A stretch of DNA of 64,000 nucleotides from Nostoc sp. HK-01 (lineage in GTDB: Bacteria; Cyanobacteriota; Cyanobacteriia; Cyanobacteriales; Nostocaceae). The notes under the pieces are model-generated. The model worked only from the letters and a program-made list of their open reading frames with translations, did no database searches and was not told the origin of the DNA. The stretch is taken from the NCBI GenBank assembly GCA_003990705.1, contig AP018318.1, positions 868,001 to 932,000 of the forward strand, written 5' to 3'. Of this stretch, positions 28,810-38,572 are shown in pieces (the stretch's first letter is position 1; every line of letters begins with the position of its first letter). Position numbers and translations under genes: made by a program.

Positions 28810-31089
28810 TTAACCTTGCATACGAGCAATTACACAGTGAATCACTGTTACTTCATTAATAATGCGCTCTAGTTCTGTAGATAGAGGAGTTTGTTCACGT
28901 ACTGCTTGTAATGTGGGAGTTAAAATCTGAGATTGTGTAGCAATTTCTGATAAACGAGCAGTATGTAACTGGTCAATTTGATTGTGAATCAATTCGAGAT
29001 AATTATCCATATCTGGTAATGGTTGGGGTGGCTGTCCCTGTTGCAACGCATCGGCTAAGTTTTCCAAAACTTGCACAATGCTATCTGTAAGTTGTTGGAG
29101 TTCAGTAAATTGGTAGTCGCCGCTAAATTCTCGCAGATGTTCTGCAAGAGTTGTCACCGAACTGAACAAGCAACGAATGTAAAATATCAAGGTCATTACA
29201 GGTTCGATTTCGCCTTGAACATGACGAGGTTCGCTGAATAATCGTTGAGCCGCAGCTGTCGCATTGGCATTCTCTAGGGCTGCTTGATGGCGTAGAGTAT
29301 TGATAGCAGCAAACACATTTTGTTCTGGATGAAGATAGTTAGCAATAACTTGCTGAAAGTAGGCAAGATTGGCGCGAATAGTTTTTTCTAGTTGTATGGG
29401 AAGTTGCTGTCGTTCCCAACGCGGGAACAGCACATAGCTACCAACCAAGGCTAAAACACCCCCAAATAGGCTATCAACAATCCGCAATACTCCCACTTGC
29501 CAGCCACCTGCACTAATCAAGTTGAGGAGTAAGATAATAGCGGGAGTGAGTAATATAGTAAATATGCTGTAGCTTAAAGGTCGCACTGACATAGCAATAA
29601 ACACCAACAGCAGTAAACAAAATGCGATCGCACTTTGATTCTTAACTAATAAAATCAGTACAATCCCCATAATTCCCCCCAAAATCGTCCCGATGACTCT
29701 TTGGACTGTGGTCTCGGATGTGCCGCCAAAGTTGGGTTTGAGGGCGACTAAGGCTGTTAAAGTAATCCAGTAACCTCTAGGTAGTTGCAATATTGCGGCG
29801 ATCAATTCTGCAAATGTTGTAATTATTGCTAGGCGCAGCGCATGGCGAAAGCTGACGGAATCAAAAGTGAAGTTATTTCGTAATGTGTCAATAATTGCCG
29901 CAGGCTTTGACTGAGGTAGGGGGGAAATTTCTGCTTGAGAAATACGACGCTGTTTTCCTTGACTTAAATCTGTAATAATCTCTGCATCAGTATGAATTTG
30001 TTGTGCCAGATTGAGCAAACTGCTGGTAATCTTCCGCAGTTGAACTAAATCGTTATAGTTATCTGTTTGAAAGTTTGTTGTTTTGATAACCTGAGAACGC
30101 AGAACTTGCCATTGATGTTGTAATACCTCAACTGCGCGATCTAAATCTCCTAAATGCACTGAGGGTTTCCCTGTAGCAATGGCTTTTGATAACATTTGTA
30201 GAGCAATTGCCAATTGTTCTATAACTTGTTGAATCTCTGTTTGTAACCGAGAAAATAATTGATGTTCTGATGCGATCGCTAATAATTCATTCAGTGCCAC
30301 AACAGAATTGACAATTTGATTGGCATCCTCAATTAAAACTAATAAATTATTTCCTTGCTGGTTGGCACCTTTCTGCACAGTCCATCTGGCTGTCCAAACA
30401 CTACGGGCAGATGTTAAGTTTTGAATTACCGTATCTTGAGCTTGTAAAAATTGTTCTGTCCACTCTTGAATATTCTGGGAATTTAATACTCTCTCGTTGG
30501 CTAAATCCACAAATTTACTCAATGAGAGATAACAGTTAGCTACAGTTTGCATTACAGGGTCATAAGGTTGCACCACCCAAATGCCTAATGAGAGTAAAGT
30601 TGTCCATGTTCCCCCAGCTAGACATAATAGACAGTGTAGAATCAGAGTCGGAAAATTGGTAAATGTCGCAAATCTAGCCAAGGCAATGACAAACATAATG
30701 GAAGTAACCAAGCTGATAGATGAGGCTACATTGCCATACAGACCTGCTAAACCTGCGATAAATATCACGACAAACGTCATCGGGATTGCTAACCAAAGAT
30801 GACCGCTAACCAGGCTGGCTATTAAAAATACTGTCGTGACTGCAATGGTAGTTGCAATCATCGCCTTTAACTGCTGGCGATAAGTACCATCAACGTTTAC
30901 CATCCCCACAAACCAAGCAGCCATAGTAGCGATCGCACTTGCAGCCGCATTACCAGTGATAATGCCAAAACCAATGGGAACACCCAGAATTAACAAGCTA
31001 CGAAAACCTGAGAAAATAGCGGGTTTACCTGGCTTGAGTTGAAACTGCTGCAACAACCAACTAAAAGAACGTTTATTTGGGAATGGCAT
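28810..31089 (-). CDS. FUSC family inner-membrane transporter-like protein
   Basis: 759 residues in the typical FUSC/YccS arrangement: a first hydrophobic bundle (about residues 25-175), a long soluble region, a second bundle (about 405-545, including LPRGYWITLTALVALKPNFGGT, the conserved R-x-x-W-x-x-L-T core), and a helical cytoplasmic tail. Members are linked to export of aromatic acids and other compounds; the substrate here is unknown. No partner membrane-fusion gene is adjacent. Confidence 0.85.
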   Translation of the reverse strand: MPFPNKRSFSWLLQQFQLKPGKPAIFSGFRSLLILGVPIGFGIITGNAAASAIATMAAWFVGMVNVDGTYRQQLKAMIATTIAVTTVFLIASLVSGHLWLAIPMTFVVIFIAGLAGLYGNVASSISLVTSIMFVIALARFATFTNFPTLILHCLLCLAGGTWTTLLSLGIWVVQPYDPVMQTVANCYLSLSKFVDLANERVLNSQNIQEWTEQFLQAQDTVIQNLTSARSVWTARWTVQKGANQQGNNLLVLIEDANQIVNSVVALNELLAIASEHQLFSRLQTEIQQVIEQLAIALQMLSKAIATGKPSVHLGDLDRAVEVLQHQWQVLRSQVIKTTNFQTDNYNDLVQLRKITSSLLNLAQQIHTDAEIITDLSQGKQRRISQAEISPLPQSKPAAIIDTLRNNFTFDSVSFRHALRLAIITTFAELIAAILQLPRGYWITLTALVALKPNFGGTSETTVQRVIGTILGGIMGIVLILLVKNQSAIAFCLLLLVFIAMSVRPLSYSIFTILLTPAIILLLNLISAGGWQVGVLRIVDSLFGGVLALVGSYVLFPRWERQQLPIQLEKTIRANLAYFQQVIANYLHPEQNVFAAINTLRHQAALENANATAAAQRLFSEPRHVQGEIEPVMTLIFYIRCLFSSVTTLAEHLREFSGDYQFTELQQLTDSIVQVLENLADALQQGQPPQPLPDMDNYLELIHNQIDQLHTARLSEIATQSQILTPTLQAVREQTPLSTELERIINEVTVIHCVIARMQG

Positions 31090-31204
31090 TATGATGCTGG
31101 TGATTCACTGATTTATTGTGCAGAAATTAGAGCATCTAGGAAATATGCCTCAAGGACGAAAACTGCGATCGCGCTTAAACCACTATGTTTCGCTCATCAA
31201 CAAG

Positions 31205-31246
31205 AAAAGGCGATCGCCTAGGTTATGAGTGGTGCGATCGCCTTTT
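31205..31246. terminator. Terminator with HIP1-containing stem
   Basis: AAAAGGCGATCGC pairs perfectly with GCGATCGCCTTTT (13-bp stem, 16-nt loop). It lies between the rca stop (31266, minus) and the FUSC start, so it fits as the rca terminator. Confidence 0.75.
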
Positions 31247-31265
31247 AAAATTAATCTATCAATTA

Positions 31266-32513
31266 CTAATTATTCCCATTCGGACGTTGAATAATTGTTT
31301 CCACAACTCTTCGCTTCGCTTTTGGGTCAATTCCGACCAAACGCACATACTCACCGCTATATTCAGTTAGATGTGACTCTAACGTTGAGATCGCATCAGA
31401 CTCAGCATCGATGTGAATTGTACCGCAACTCTGCCAAGCACCTGTGCGGAAACGGCGTTCATCTACATGTTCAAAAGTAACTTTGTGACCTTGAGATAAA
31501 ATTTGCCGAATTTGTTCTTGTGTTTCTAGAGATACATGAGTATTTAATGGTTCCGATTGACGAGATCCATTAGTAGATGGCTGACTAATTGGTGTTTCTA
31601 TCTTTGGTGGTGCTGCTTGATAACCTCTACCTCGATTCAAGCGATTATATTCATCCACCAACTGCGAATTTTCTACTCGTTTTTGTTCACCCACCATAAA
31701 ATGACCAGACTCAATTAAATGAGACAAGTTGAAATTTGGCTTTTTAAATGTTGGTGGCCCTTCCACGCTATTTACTATACGCAAAGATATATGTTCAAAC
31801 CCTATTTCATGGATAAATTTCCGGATTTGCTCATCATAAATTCGGGAACGCACAGCACTAAAAAAGTCTATTGATTGATTTGGAAAAGTATCAACAAACT
31901 GTTCAACTTCTCGTGCTGAAAGTCCATCGTCTGCAAAAATCCCACCAACAATTCCCACTTTTTCATCACGGTTAGGTTCCCAATAAAATTTTTCCATCCG
32001 TCCGTCCCTAATTAACGGTGCATACAAAGTGGAAAAATCATTACCTGTAACAATAATTGGTACACGCCGTATCGGGTTTGAATCATAACTTCCCGGTAAT
32101 TGCACATCTGTGGGATTATCGGCAATATTCATCAGTGTGGCATTGACCAACTGTGTGTTGACAGTATATTGAGTGCCTTCATCAAAGCGTCCTGCACCTG
32201 CATCTAAGTCGTTAATCATCAGCACGCACATTCTACCGCGCACTTTGACTTGTTCTGCTGTTTCCCGATAGCGCAACCGAATCAACCGTGCGGGATCTCC
32301 TGCATCTGGACTTTCCAATTCACCACCAGAAATGAGTGTGACTTCCACACCCATTTTTTCAAAAGCTAACTCACACTGAAAGGTTTTTCCTTCACCTTTA
32401 CGTCCATGAATGCCTAAAATCAAAGGAACTCTTACACCAGGAAGATTCAAGAAGTTCTTAGTGATGTGAACAGCAATTTTATCCAAAAATCGAGGAGCAA
32501 TATAATAACTCAT
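31266..32513 (-). CDS. rca: RuBisCO activase with small-subunit-like domain
   Basis: 415 residues. Residues about 1-300 form an AAA+ domain with Walker A HGRKGEGKT and Walker B MINDLDAGAGR and the Rca-specific SYYIAPRFLDK start. After a Pro/Ser-rich linker (about 300-325), residues 328-412 resemble the RuBisCO small subunit (QIRQILSQGHKVTFEHVDE, AWQSCGTIHI), the SSUL domain found in cyanobacterial Rca, which links the activase to RuBisCO in carboxysomes. Not next to rbcLXS here. Confidence 0.95.
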   Translation of the reverse strand: MSYYIAPRFLDKIAVHITKNFLNLPGVRVPLILGIHGRKGEGKTFQCELAFEKMGVEVTLISGGELESPDAGDPARLIRLRYRETAEQVKVRGRMCVLMINDLDAGAGRFDEGTQYTVNTQLVNATLMNIADNPTDVQLPGSYDSNPIRRVPIIVTGNDFSTLYAPLIRDGRMEKFYWEPNRDEKVGIVGGIFADDGLSAREVEQFVDTFPNQSIDFFSAVRSRIYDEQIRKFIHEIGFEHISLRIVNSVEGPPTFKKPNFNLSHLIESGHFMVGEQKRVENSQLVDEYNRLNRGRGYQAAPPKIETPISQPSTNGSRQSEPLNTHVSLETQEQIRQILSQGHKVTFEHVDERRFRTGAWQSCGTIHIDAESDAISTLESHLTEYSGEYVRLVGIDPKAKRRVVETIIQRPNGNN

Positions 32514-32728
32514 AATTATTGCGAGTGAGGACTAATTAAACAATGCTAAGTTTTTTTGGTGACTAATGTTGACTAATCTTTAGATATAAATTCAGCATCA
32601 CTATCACAAACGCTTTATAGGGTAAGCATCAAAAATTTTACTACTTTCTCACAGTGATATTTTTAAATCAGATGCTGTCATAGCCAGAGACTTCCTAGGA
32701 ATTTTCTTGCATCTAGCATAAGCAATTC

Positions 32729-33340
32729 TTATTTAAACCAATTTAACCAAGCATCCCAATTATCAACAATTTCAGCAAGTTCAGCATAACCTGTGGCTTG
32801 CGGATGAGCGCCATCATAATTTTTTGCTTCTTCTATCCAAGTGTTTGATTTAATTAATATCGGAAAAACGTTGAGATAAGGCACATCTAATTGCTGACAA
32901 ACTAAAGCAAATTCTTGCGCTAAATTGCCAATTCTTTGATTCTGTTCTATCTCTGTACATGGTGGTGGACTAATCATTAGAACAGGATATAACTGTTTAG
33001 CTATGCTCAAGATATCATGAATATTGTTGAGTGATTCTGCAATAGCAACGCGAGTTTTACCATTCTCTAGAGTTGTATCATTTACTCCAAAAGAAAATAC
33101 AACTCTACCATCATATTCTTTTGGTAAACGATAAGTAACTTCTCTATGCCAACGATTTTTCAGTTCAGTACTAGTTTCTCGCCTTACACCTAAATTATAG
33201 TAGGTGATTTCATGACCTTTTTTATGAGCATTCACACAGATTCTCCCTGTCCAACCAAGACATTCTGGATCGCCTGTCCCGTTAACAAAGGATTCACCTA
33301 AGAAGCAAATTCTAACTTCAGATAGAGGTTTTATATTCAT
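32729..33340 (-). CDS. SGNH/GDSL hydrolase
   Basis: 203 residues. Block I FLGESFVNGTGD gives the nucleophile Ser17 in a G-E-S variant of GDS; block III is FGVND; block V is DGAHPQATGY with the catalytic Asp and His. The full triad is present. No signal peptide, so an intracellular esterase or lipase-like enzyme; substrate unknown. Confidence 0.85.
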   Translation of the reverse strand: MNIKPLSEVRICFLGESFVNGTGDPECLGWTGRICVNAHKKGHEITYYNLGVRRETSTELKNRWHREVTYRLPKEYDGRVVFSFGVNDTTLENGKTRVAIAESLNNIHDILSIAKQLYPVLMISPPPCTEIEQNQRIGNLAQEFALVCQQLDVPYLNVFPILIKSNTWIEEAKNYDGAHPQATGYAELAEIVDNWDAWLNWFK

Positions 33341-33536
33341 AAATATAGTTTAAATTTTTGTGTTCTCTATTTTTTGGTAATCTTGAGCGATCGCATATTT
33401 TAGTAGATGTTACATAACCTCTCTCTGAAGATTCAGGAAAAATATTTTCAATTAATTTAATAATCAAATATATAAATACAAATTATTGTGATATGAACTC
33501 ACAAACTTTAATCATCTGTATATAAATTATAAACTT

Positions 33537-34835
33537 ATGGTGAAAAAAGTAGTTATTGTTGGTGCTGGGCCAAGTGGTCTATTATTGGCTCATTACTTGT
33601 TGCGTCGTGGAGATAATTATCAGATCGATATTTATGAACGTCGCAGTGATCCTCGGATTGTTTCATTTTCTAAATCCAGAACTTATCCCATTTCTCTTAA
33701 CGAAAGAGGAATGAGTGCTTTGAGACAAATTGATGGATTAGAAGCCGCAATCAAAGCGATAAGTTTAGAGATGAATGGCACAGTTTTTCATCAGAGAAAT
33801 GGCAAAACTAGATATACACCTCGACAAAATCCTTTATTTACTCTTGACCGGACAAATTTAGCGATCGCGCTTTTAGAAAACCTAAACAGCAAGTACAATC
33901 ATTCTCAATTAAAGATTCACTTCGACTGTCAATGTCAGCAAGTTGATTTAACTGATAAGACAATAAAATTAACAACCATTGCCGAAGAATCAGAAAAACT
34001 CTTTATAGTGAATTATGATTTTTTGGTTGGTGCAGATGGAGCCTCTTCTGCGGTTAGAGAAAGTTTGAATTCGACAGATTGTTTTAACTGTGAACAAAAA
34101 CCGATAACAACGGATTACAAATCATTTATATTACCTATCTCCCAGGAAAATTCAAACATTAATTTAGCAGGAGATAAAATTCACTCTTGGATGCTCAAGG
34201 ATGGCACAGTGATTCTATTGCTGCATCAACTAGGCGGAATAATGAGTGGTATTATTCATTTTTCTCGTCAACAAAATCAAATAAATAATCTTGCCACAAA
34301 AGAAGAAGTACTACAATTATTTCGAGAAAATTTTCCAGAAATTGGTCAGTTAATGCCAGACTCAGAAGCAGAAGATTTTCTGCATAGACCAGCATCAACA
34401 GTTATAACAGTTCGGTGTAATAGTTACCATCATGGTGATAGTGTACTGCTAATAGGAGATGCTGCTCATGCTGTTTCCCCATCTATTGGTCAAGGTTGCA
34501 ATGCAGCACTTGAAGATGTCTTGATATTTGACCAGCTTTTAGATAAATATTCAGACAATATCGAAGAAGCTATTGCACAATTTACTGTGCGCCGTCAGCC
34601 AGATGGTTATGCTTTAGTAGAACTTGGAGATAATGCGTTTCCTTTATCTCAAGGATTATTTATTGAGTTTATGTTAAGAGAGTGGATGGCAAAAATTATC
34701 CACAATATATTTCCTCAAGTTTTTTCTCAACCACTGTTTTATTTAATCTCAGAAACGACTGTTCCTTATTCAGAAATTTTAAATGTATACCAAGGTTGGA
34801 TTGCCAAAGTTAAAAAATCTAATGCTAATTTCTAA
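33537..34835 (+). CDS. FAD-dependent monooxygenase, kynurenine-3-monooxygenase-like
   Basis: 432 residues. Rossmann motif VVIVGAGPSGLLLAHYL at the N-terminus, LVGADGASSAVRESL (DG motif) in the middle and LLIGDAAHAVSPSIGQGCNAALED (GD motif) near residue 305. The segment YPISLNERGMSAL resembles the SINLALS-x-RG region of kynurenine monooxygenases. It is therefore an aromatic hydroxylase; without other kynurenine pathway genes nearby the substrate remains open. Confidence 0.85.
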   Translation: MVKKVVIVGAGPSGLLLAHYLLRRGDNYQIDIYERRSDPRIVSFSKSRTYPISLNERGMSALRQIDGLEAAIKAISLEMNGTVFHQRNGKTRYTPRQNPLFTLDRTNLAIALLENLNSKYNHSQLKIHFDCQCQQVDLTDKTIKLTTIAEESEKLFIVNYDFLVGADGASSAVRESLNSTDCFNCEQKPITTDYKSFILPISQENSNINLAGDKIHSWMLKDGTVILLLHQLGGIMSGIIHFSRQQNQINNLATKEEVLQLFRENFPEIGQLMPDSEAEDFLHRPASTVITVRCNSYHHGDSVLLIGDAAHAVSPSIGQGCNAALEDVLIFDQLLDKYSDNIEEAIAQFTVRRQPDGYALVELGDNAFPLSQGLFIEFMLREWMAKIIHNIFPQVFSQPLFYLISETTVPYSEILNVYQGWIAKVKKSNANF

Positions 34836-34880
34836 ATATGTTTGTTACAGTGGCGATCGTTCTAGTCTAAAATCCTCAAA

Positions 34881-35417
34881 TTAATCATTCTCATCAGACT
34901 CAAAGATATTCACTTTCTCTTGAGTTTCTGTTACTTCACTCTGACTAAATTTAAATCCCATTGTTTTATTGATGCGTTTTACTCCACTCAGCGTAATCAA
35001 TGTCAGCAGTCCTCCTAATAATCCCATTTGCCATAAACCACAGCCAATTGCCGCACCTAGTCCTGCGGCTGTCCATACGCAAGCAGCAGTAGTTAAATTC
35101 CGCACTTTAGGAGTAGCACTTTTTCTGGGAGATTCTTGTAAAATTAATCCGGCTCCGAGAAATCCTACCCCAGTAGCAACACCTTGAATTGTCCGACTTA
35201 GGGCATTAGTTGCGGCGTATGGACTATCACCTTCAGCCTGTAAGGGAATCATTACGAACAAGGCAGCACCCATACTTACTAACATAAATGTTCTCATTCC
35301 GGCTGGTCTACCACCTTGCTGACGGTTAAACCCAATCATACAACCTACTAGCAGTGCCATAATTAGCCGGAATCCTATATGTGGCCAATCATCTGAAGTA
35401 ATAAACATCGGCCCCAT
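34881..35417 (-). CDS. MgtC/SapB family membrane protein
   Basis: 178 residues. Hydrophobic helices with LVGCMIGFNRQQGGRPAGMRTFMLVS, the family signature (G-x-x-R-x-x-x-x-R-x-A-G-x-R-T), followed by GVGFLGAGLIL and AACVWTAAGLGAAIGCGL. Short C-terminal acidic tail instead of the ACT-like domain of full MgtC. Role in Mg2+-related homeostasis is known only for some members. Confidence 0.9.
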   Translation of the reverse strand: MGPMFITSDDWPHIGFRLIMALLVGCMIGFNRQQGGRPAGMRTFMLVSMGAALFVMIPLQAEGDSPYAATNALSRTIQGVATGVGFLGAGLILQESPRKSATPKVRNLTTAACVWTAAGLGAAIGCGLWQMGLLGGLLTLITLSGVKRINKTMGFKFSQSEVTETQEKVNIFESDEND

Positions 35418-35831
35418 TGCTTTATCTCCTTACATAGAAAACTAAATTTAGTACTTACTGCCAATAGCTAAATTGACTACTTAATGATGTGTATAAAATA
35501 AAGTACGGTAAAGCTATTGGTTTTATGTAATTTAAGGTTAGTTTAACAAAAAGATAACAATAAGTAAATTAATACACACTAGAAAAAAAGTAGGAAAAGA
35601 TATAGTAAATCCAAAATTTTTAGGTTTCGTTTTGAGTTTTTTTCTTGATTAGCTAACCTGAAAATAGGAAAAAGGAAAATATTTTTATACTCTGTTTGTG
35701 TTGTTACTAGCACCTAGCAACCTCAGTTGCAAAAAATCCCTTGCTTACATGAGTTCAATGTGTGATACTCTTGATGCAAGATAAAATACGGTAAATCGAT
35801 AAAGTTACCGTTTTTAATAAGGATAAGACTC
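35418..35831. other. Intergenic region upstream of ssuD
   Basis: No gene. Just before ssuD, ACGGTAA (35788-35794) and TTACCGT (35805-35811) form a small dyad followed by a T run, which could be an operator or a weak leader hairpin. AAGGA at 35818-35822 is the ssuD ribosome-binding site. Confidence 0.45.
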
Positions 35832-36992
35832 ATGCAGCTACTATGGTTCATCCCCACCCACGGCGATGGGCGTTACTTAGGAACAGCAACAGGCGGGAGG
35901 TCTGTTAGCTTTCCGTACTTTCGACAAATTGCCCAAGCCGTAGATGACCTTGGTTACACAGGGGCATTATTACCCACAGGTAGGTCTTGCGAAGATGCCT
36001 GGGTTGTCGCATCAACTTTAGTATCCCTCACCCAACGGATGCGTTTTTTAGTAGCAATACGTCCGGGGTTGATGTCGCCAGCTGTAGCAGCAAGGATGGC
36101 GGCGACGTTTGACCGTCTTTCTGGGGGAAGATTGCTAATTAATGTTGTGACTGGTGGTGATCCGGTGGAGTCGGCTGGAGATGGCTTGCATTTGAATCAT
36201 GATCAGCGTTATGAGTTAACAGATGAATTTTTAACGGTATGGCGATCGCTAGTCAGCAGCGAAACAGCTAACTTTAAAGGTGAGTATTTAGATATTCAAG
36301 ATGGCAAAATCTTGTTTCCGCCTGTGCAGCAACCTTATCCGCCGTTGTGGTTTGGCGGTTCTTCTGCTGTTGCCCAAAAAATCGCAGCCAAGCATGTCGA
36401 TGTTTATTTAACTTGGGGTGAACCACCCGCACAAGTGGCGGAAAAAATTGCCGCAGTTCAAAGACTTGCAGAGGCAGAAGGTAGAACTTTGCGGTTTGGC
36501 ATTCGTCTGCATGTAATTGTCCGGGAAACCAAGAGTCAGGCTTGGGATGCAGCAAATGAATTGATTCGTTATGTAGATGATGAAGCGATCGCCAAAGCCC
36601 AAAAAGCATATTCGCGTATGGATTCTGAAGGGCAACGTCGTATGAGTCAGTTACACAAAGGCAGTCGAGAAGCCCTAGAAATTAGTCCGAATCTCTGGGC
36701 TGGTGTGGGTTTAGTGAGGGGTGGTGCAGGTACAGCCTTAGTAGGCGATCCCGATACAATCGCCACCAGAATGCAGGAATATGCAGACTTGGGGATTGAA
36801 ACCTTTATTCTGTCTGGTTATCCCCACTTAGAAGAAGCCTATCGCGTTGCAGAATTACTATTTCCCCGTCTGCCGTTAGAAAATTTACCCAAAGTCGAAA
36901 CACAACATATCATCAGTCCCTTTGGGGAAATTGTTGCTAACCAAGATTTCCCCAAAAACAACGCGCGGGAAAAAGCCACATCTATATCTTAG
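35832..36992 (+). CDS. ssuD: FMNH2-dependent alkanesulfonate monooxygenase
   Basis: 386 residues, the usual SsuD length. Starts [18 protein letters not shown] and contains [35 protein letters not shown] and NVVTGGDP, all characteristic of SsuD in the bacterial luciferase-like superfamily. It releases sulfite from alkanesulfonates using reduced FMN supplied by the adjacent reductase gene. The ABC transporter genes (ssuABC) are not in the window. Confidence 0.95.
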   Translation: MQLLWFIPTHGDGRYLGTATGGRSVSFPYFRQIAQAVDDLGYTGALLPTGRSCEDAWVVASTLVSLTQRMRFLVAIRPGLMSPAVAARMAATFDRLSGGRLLINVVTGGDPVESAGDGLHLNHDQRYELTDEFLTVWRSLVSSETANFKGEYLDIQDGKILFPPVQQPYPPLWFGGSSAVAQKIAAKHVDVYLTWGEPPAQVAEKIAAVQRLAEAEGRTLRFGIRLHVIVRETKSQAWDAANELIRYVDDEAIAKAQKAYSRMDSEGQRRMSQLHKGSREALEISPNLWAGVGLVRGGAGTALVGDPDTIATRMQEYADLGIETFILSGYPHLEEAYRVAELLFPRLPLENLPKVETQHIISPFGEIVANQDFPKNNAREKATSIS

Positions 36993-37017
36993 TTTGAGAA
37001 ATCAGGAACTTAATTAT

Positions 37018-37584
37018 ATGACTCGGATTTTAGCGATCGCTGGTAGTCCTTCCCATCCTTCCAGAACCTACGGAATTTTGGAATATGCCACCAAACTATT
37101 AGCAAAAGAAGGCTTACATATAGACATTATTTCTGTGCGGGATTTACCTGCGGAAGATTTATTGTTTGGCAAATATGACAGCCCCGCCTTAGAACAGCCT
37201 AAAGCTTTATTAGCCCAAGCCGACGGGGTAATTATTGCCACTCCAATCTACAAAGCTGCTTATACAGGTGTACTCAAAGCCTTTTTAGATTTATTGCCAC
37301 AAAAATCATTGACAGGAAAAGTCGTGTTACCTCTGGCGACTGGCGGCACAATTGCCCATTTGTTAGCTATTGAATATGCCCTCAAACCCATCCTAGGCGA
37401 GTTAGGCGCACGCAATATTCTTGCCACAGTGTATGCAGTAGACAAACAAATTCAAAAACAACCTGATGATAGCGTCCTGCTAGACGAAGAACTTGAACAA
37501 AGGCTCAAAGATGTTCTACAAGAATTCATTAAAGCTGTGAAATTTTCTGCGATTGAATCTCCACAACTCGCACACGCCAATTAA
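37018..37584 (+). CDS. ssuE: NAD(P)H-dependent FMN reductase SsuE
   Basis: 188 residues, flavodoxin-like fold: N-terminal AIAGSPSHPSRT phosphate loop and ATPIYKAAYTGVLKAFLDLLP flavin loop as in SsuE. It reduces FMN for SsuD and lies 25 bp downstream of it, in one operon. The frame can be read from 36922 inside ssuD, but AGGA before ATG 37018 and family alignment fix the start here. Confidence 0.93.
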   Translation: MTRILAIAGSPSHPSRTYGILEYATKLLAKEGLHIDIISVRDLPAEDLLFGKYDSPALEQPKALLAQADGVIIATPIYKAAYTGVLKAFLDLLPQKSLTGKVVLPLATGGTIAHLLAIEYALKPILGELGARNILATVYAVDKQIQKQPDDSVLLDEELEQRLKDVLQEFIKAVKFSAIESPQLAHAN

Positions 37585-37652
37585 TCTCATGTTCGGTGAG
37601 AGAATCACCAGACATAATGTAAGGCACAAGTTTATACCTCCGCTTATTTGCT

Positions 37653-37686
37653 ACAGATGGGTAAATTTTATCCATCTGTTTACTTT
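37653..37686 (+). terminator. Terminator of ssuDE
   Basis: ACAGATGGGTAAA pairs with TTTATCCATCTGT (one G-T pair) and is followed by a T-rich tract, 69 bp after the ssuE stop. Confidence 0.7.
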
Positions 37687-37770
37687 TTGAGAATATCTAG
37701 GTTTTTATTTTCAAACCAAAGACTAACCACGATATGATTCTCTGTGCATTTGTGGTTGGTTTTGCAAAAA

Positions 37771-38496
37771 ATGCTTGATTGGCTTTATCGTTACCCTACC
37801 CTTTACCCTGGTGTTTTACTCAAGCGCTACAAGCGCTTTTTTGCTGATGTGCAACTTGCTGATGGCCAAATAGTAACAGCACATTGTCCCAATACAGGGC
37901 CAATGACGGGAGTCTCAACCCTTGGTAGTTTAGTACAGTTATCTAAAAGTGATAATCCTAACCGTAAACTGGCTTACACCTTGGAACTAATTCAAGTACA
38001 AGATAACGAACCAACTTGGGTAGGTGTAAATACAGCCTTACCTAATCGCATCGTTAAACTAGCTTTAGCAAAATATTTATTTCCAGAATTGGGTAATTAC
38101 AACCAAATTAAAGGTGAAGTGGTTTATGGCTTAGATAAAAAAAGTCGTGTAGATTTTTTGTTAACAGGTAGTGATACAGAACGCCCGATATATTTAGAAG
38201 TAAAAAATACAACTTGGGCGCAAGGAACTTTAGCATTATTTCCTGATACAGAAACCACCAGAGGACAAAAACATTTACGAGAACTAATGGCGCTGTTACC
38301 CTTAACACGTTCTGTTATGTTGTACTTTATCAACCGAAGTGATTGTACAGAATTTGCTCCTGGTGATACTACAGATCCAGTATATGGGCAGTTATTACGG
38401 CAAGCGATCGCCCTTGGTCTAGAAGTGTTACCTTGTCGTTTTGATATTTCCCCCGAAGGTATCCGTTATTTAGGTTTGGCTAAATTAATCATTTAA
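37771..38496 (+). CDS. sfsA: SfsA family DNA-binding/sugar fermentation stimulation protein
   Basis: 241 residues from ATG 37771. Contains RYKRFFADVQLADG, AHCPNTGPMTG, SRVDFLL and YLEVKNTTW, all conserved in SfsA; the E-x-K and D in these motifs resemble a restriction-endonuclease-like nuclease core. In E. coli it is linked to sugar fermentation genes, but the molecular function is unsettled. An upstream GTG at 37744 is possible but adds a poorly conserved leader. Confidence 0.92.
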   Translation: MLDWLYRYPTLYPGVLLKRYKRFFADVQLADGQIVTAHCPNTGPMTGVSTLGSLVQLSKSDNPNRKLAYTLELIQVQDNEPTWVGVNTALPNRIVKLALAKYLFPELGNYNQIKGEVVYGLDKKSRVDFLLTGSDTERPIYLEVKNTTWAQGTLALFPDTETTRGQKHLRELMALLPLTRSVMLYFINRSDCTEFAPGDTTDPVYGQLLRQAIALGLEVLPCRFDISPEGIRYLGLAKLII

Positions 38497-38540
38497 ACTA
38501 CTTGGTGATTGACCAACATCAGCAACGCACTTCTTTTTAA

Positions 38541-38564
38541 AGGGGCAAACGGCCGTTCGCCCCT
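38541..38564. terminator. Hairpin between convergent sfsA and PfkB kinase
   Basis: AGGGGCAAACGG / CCGTTCGCCCCT, a GC-rich 12-bp stem with one mismatch and no loop outside the palindrome, in the 76-bp gap between two converging genes; likely shared terminator. Confidence 0.6.
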
Positions 38565-38572
38565 ACTATTGC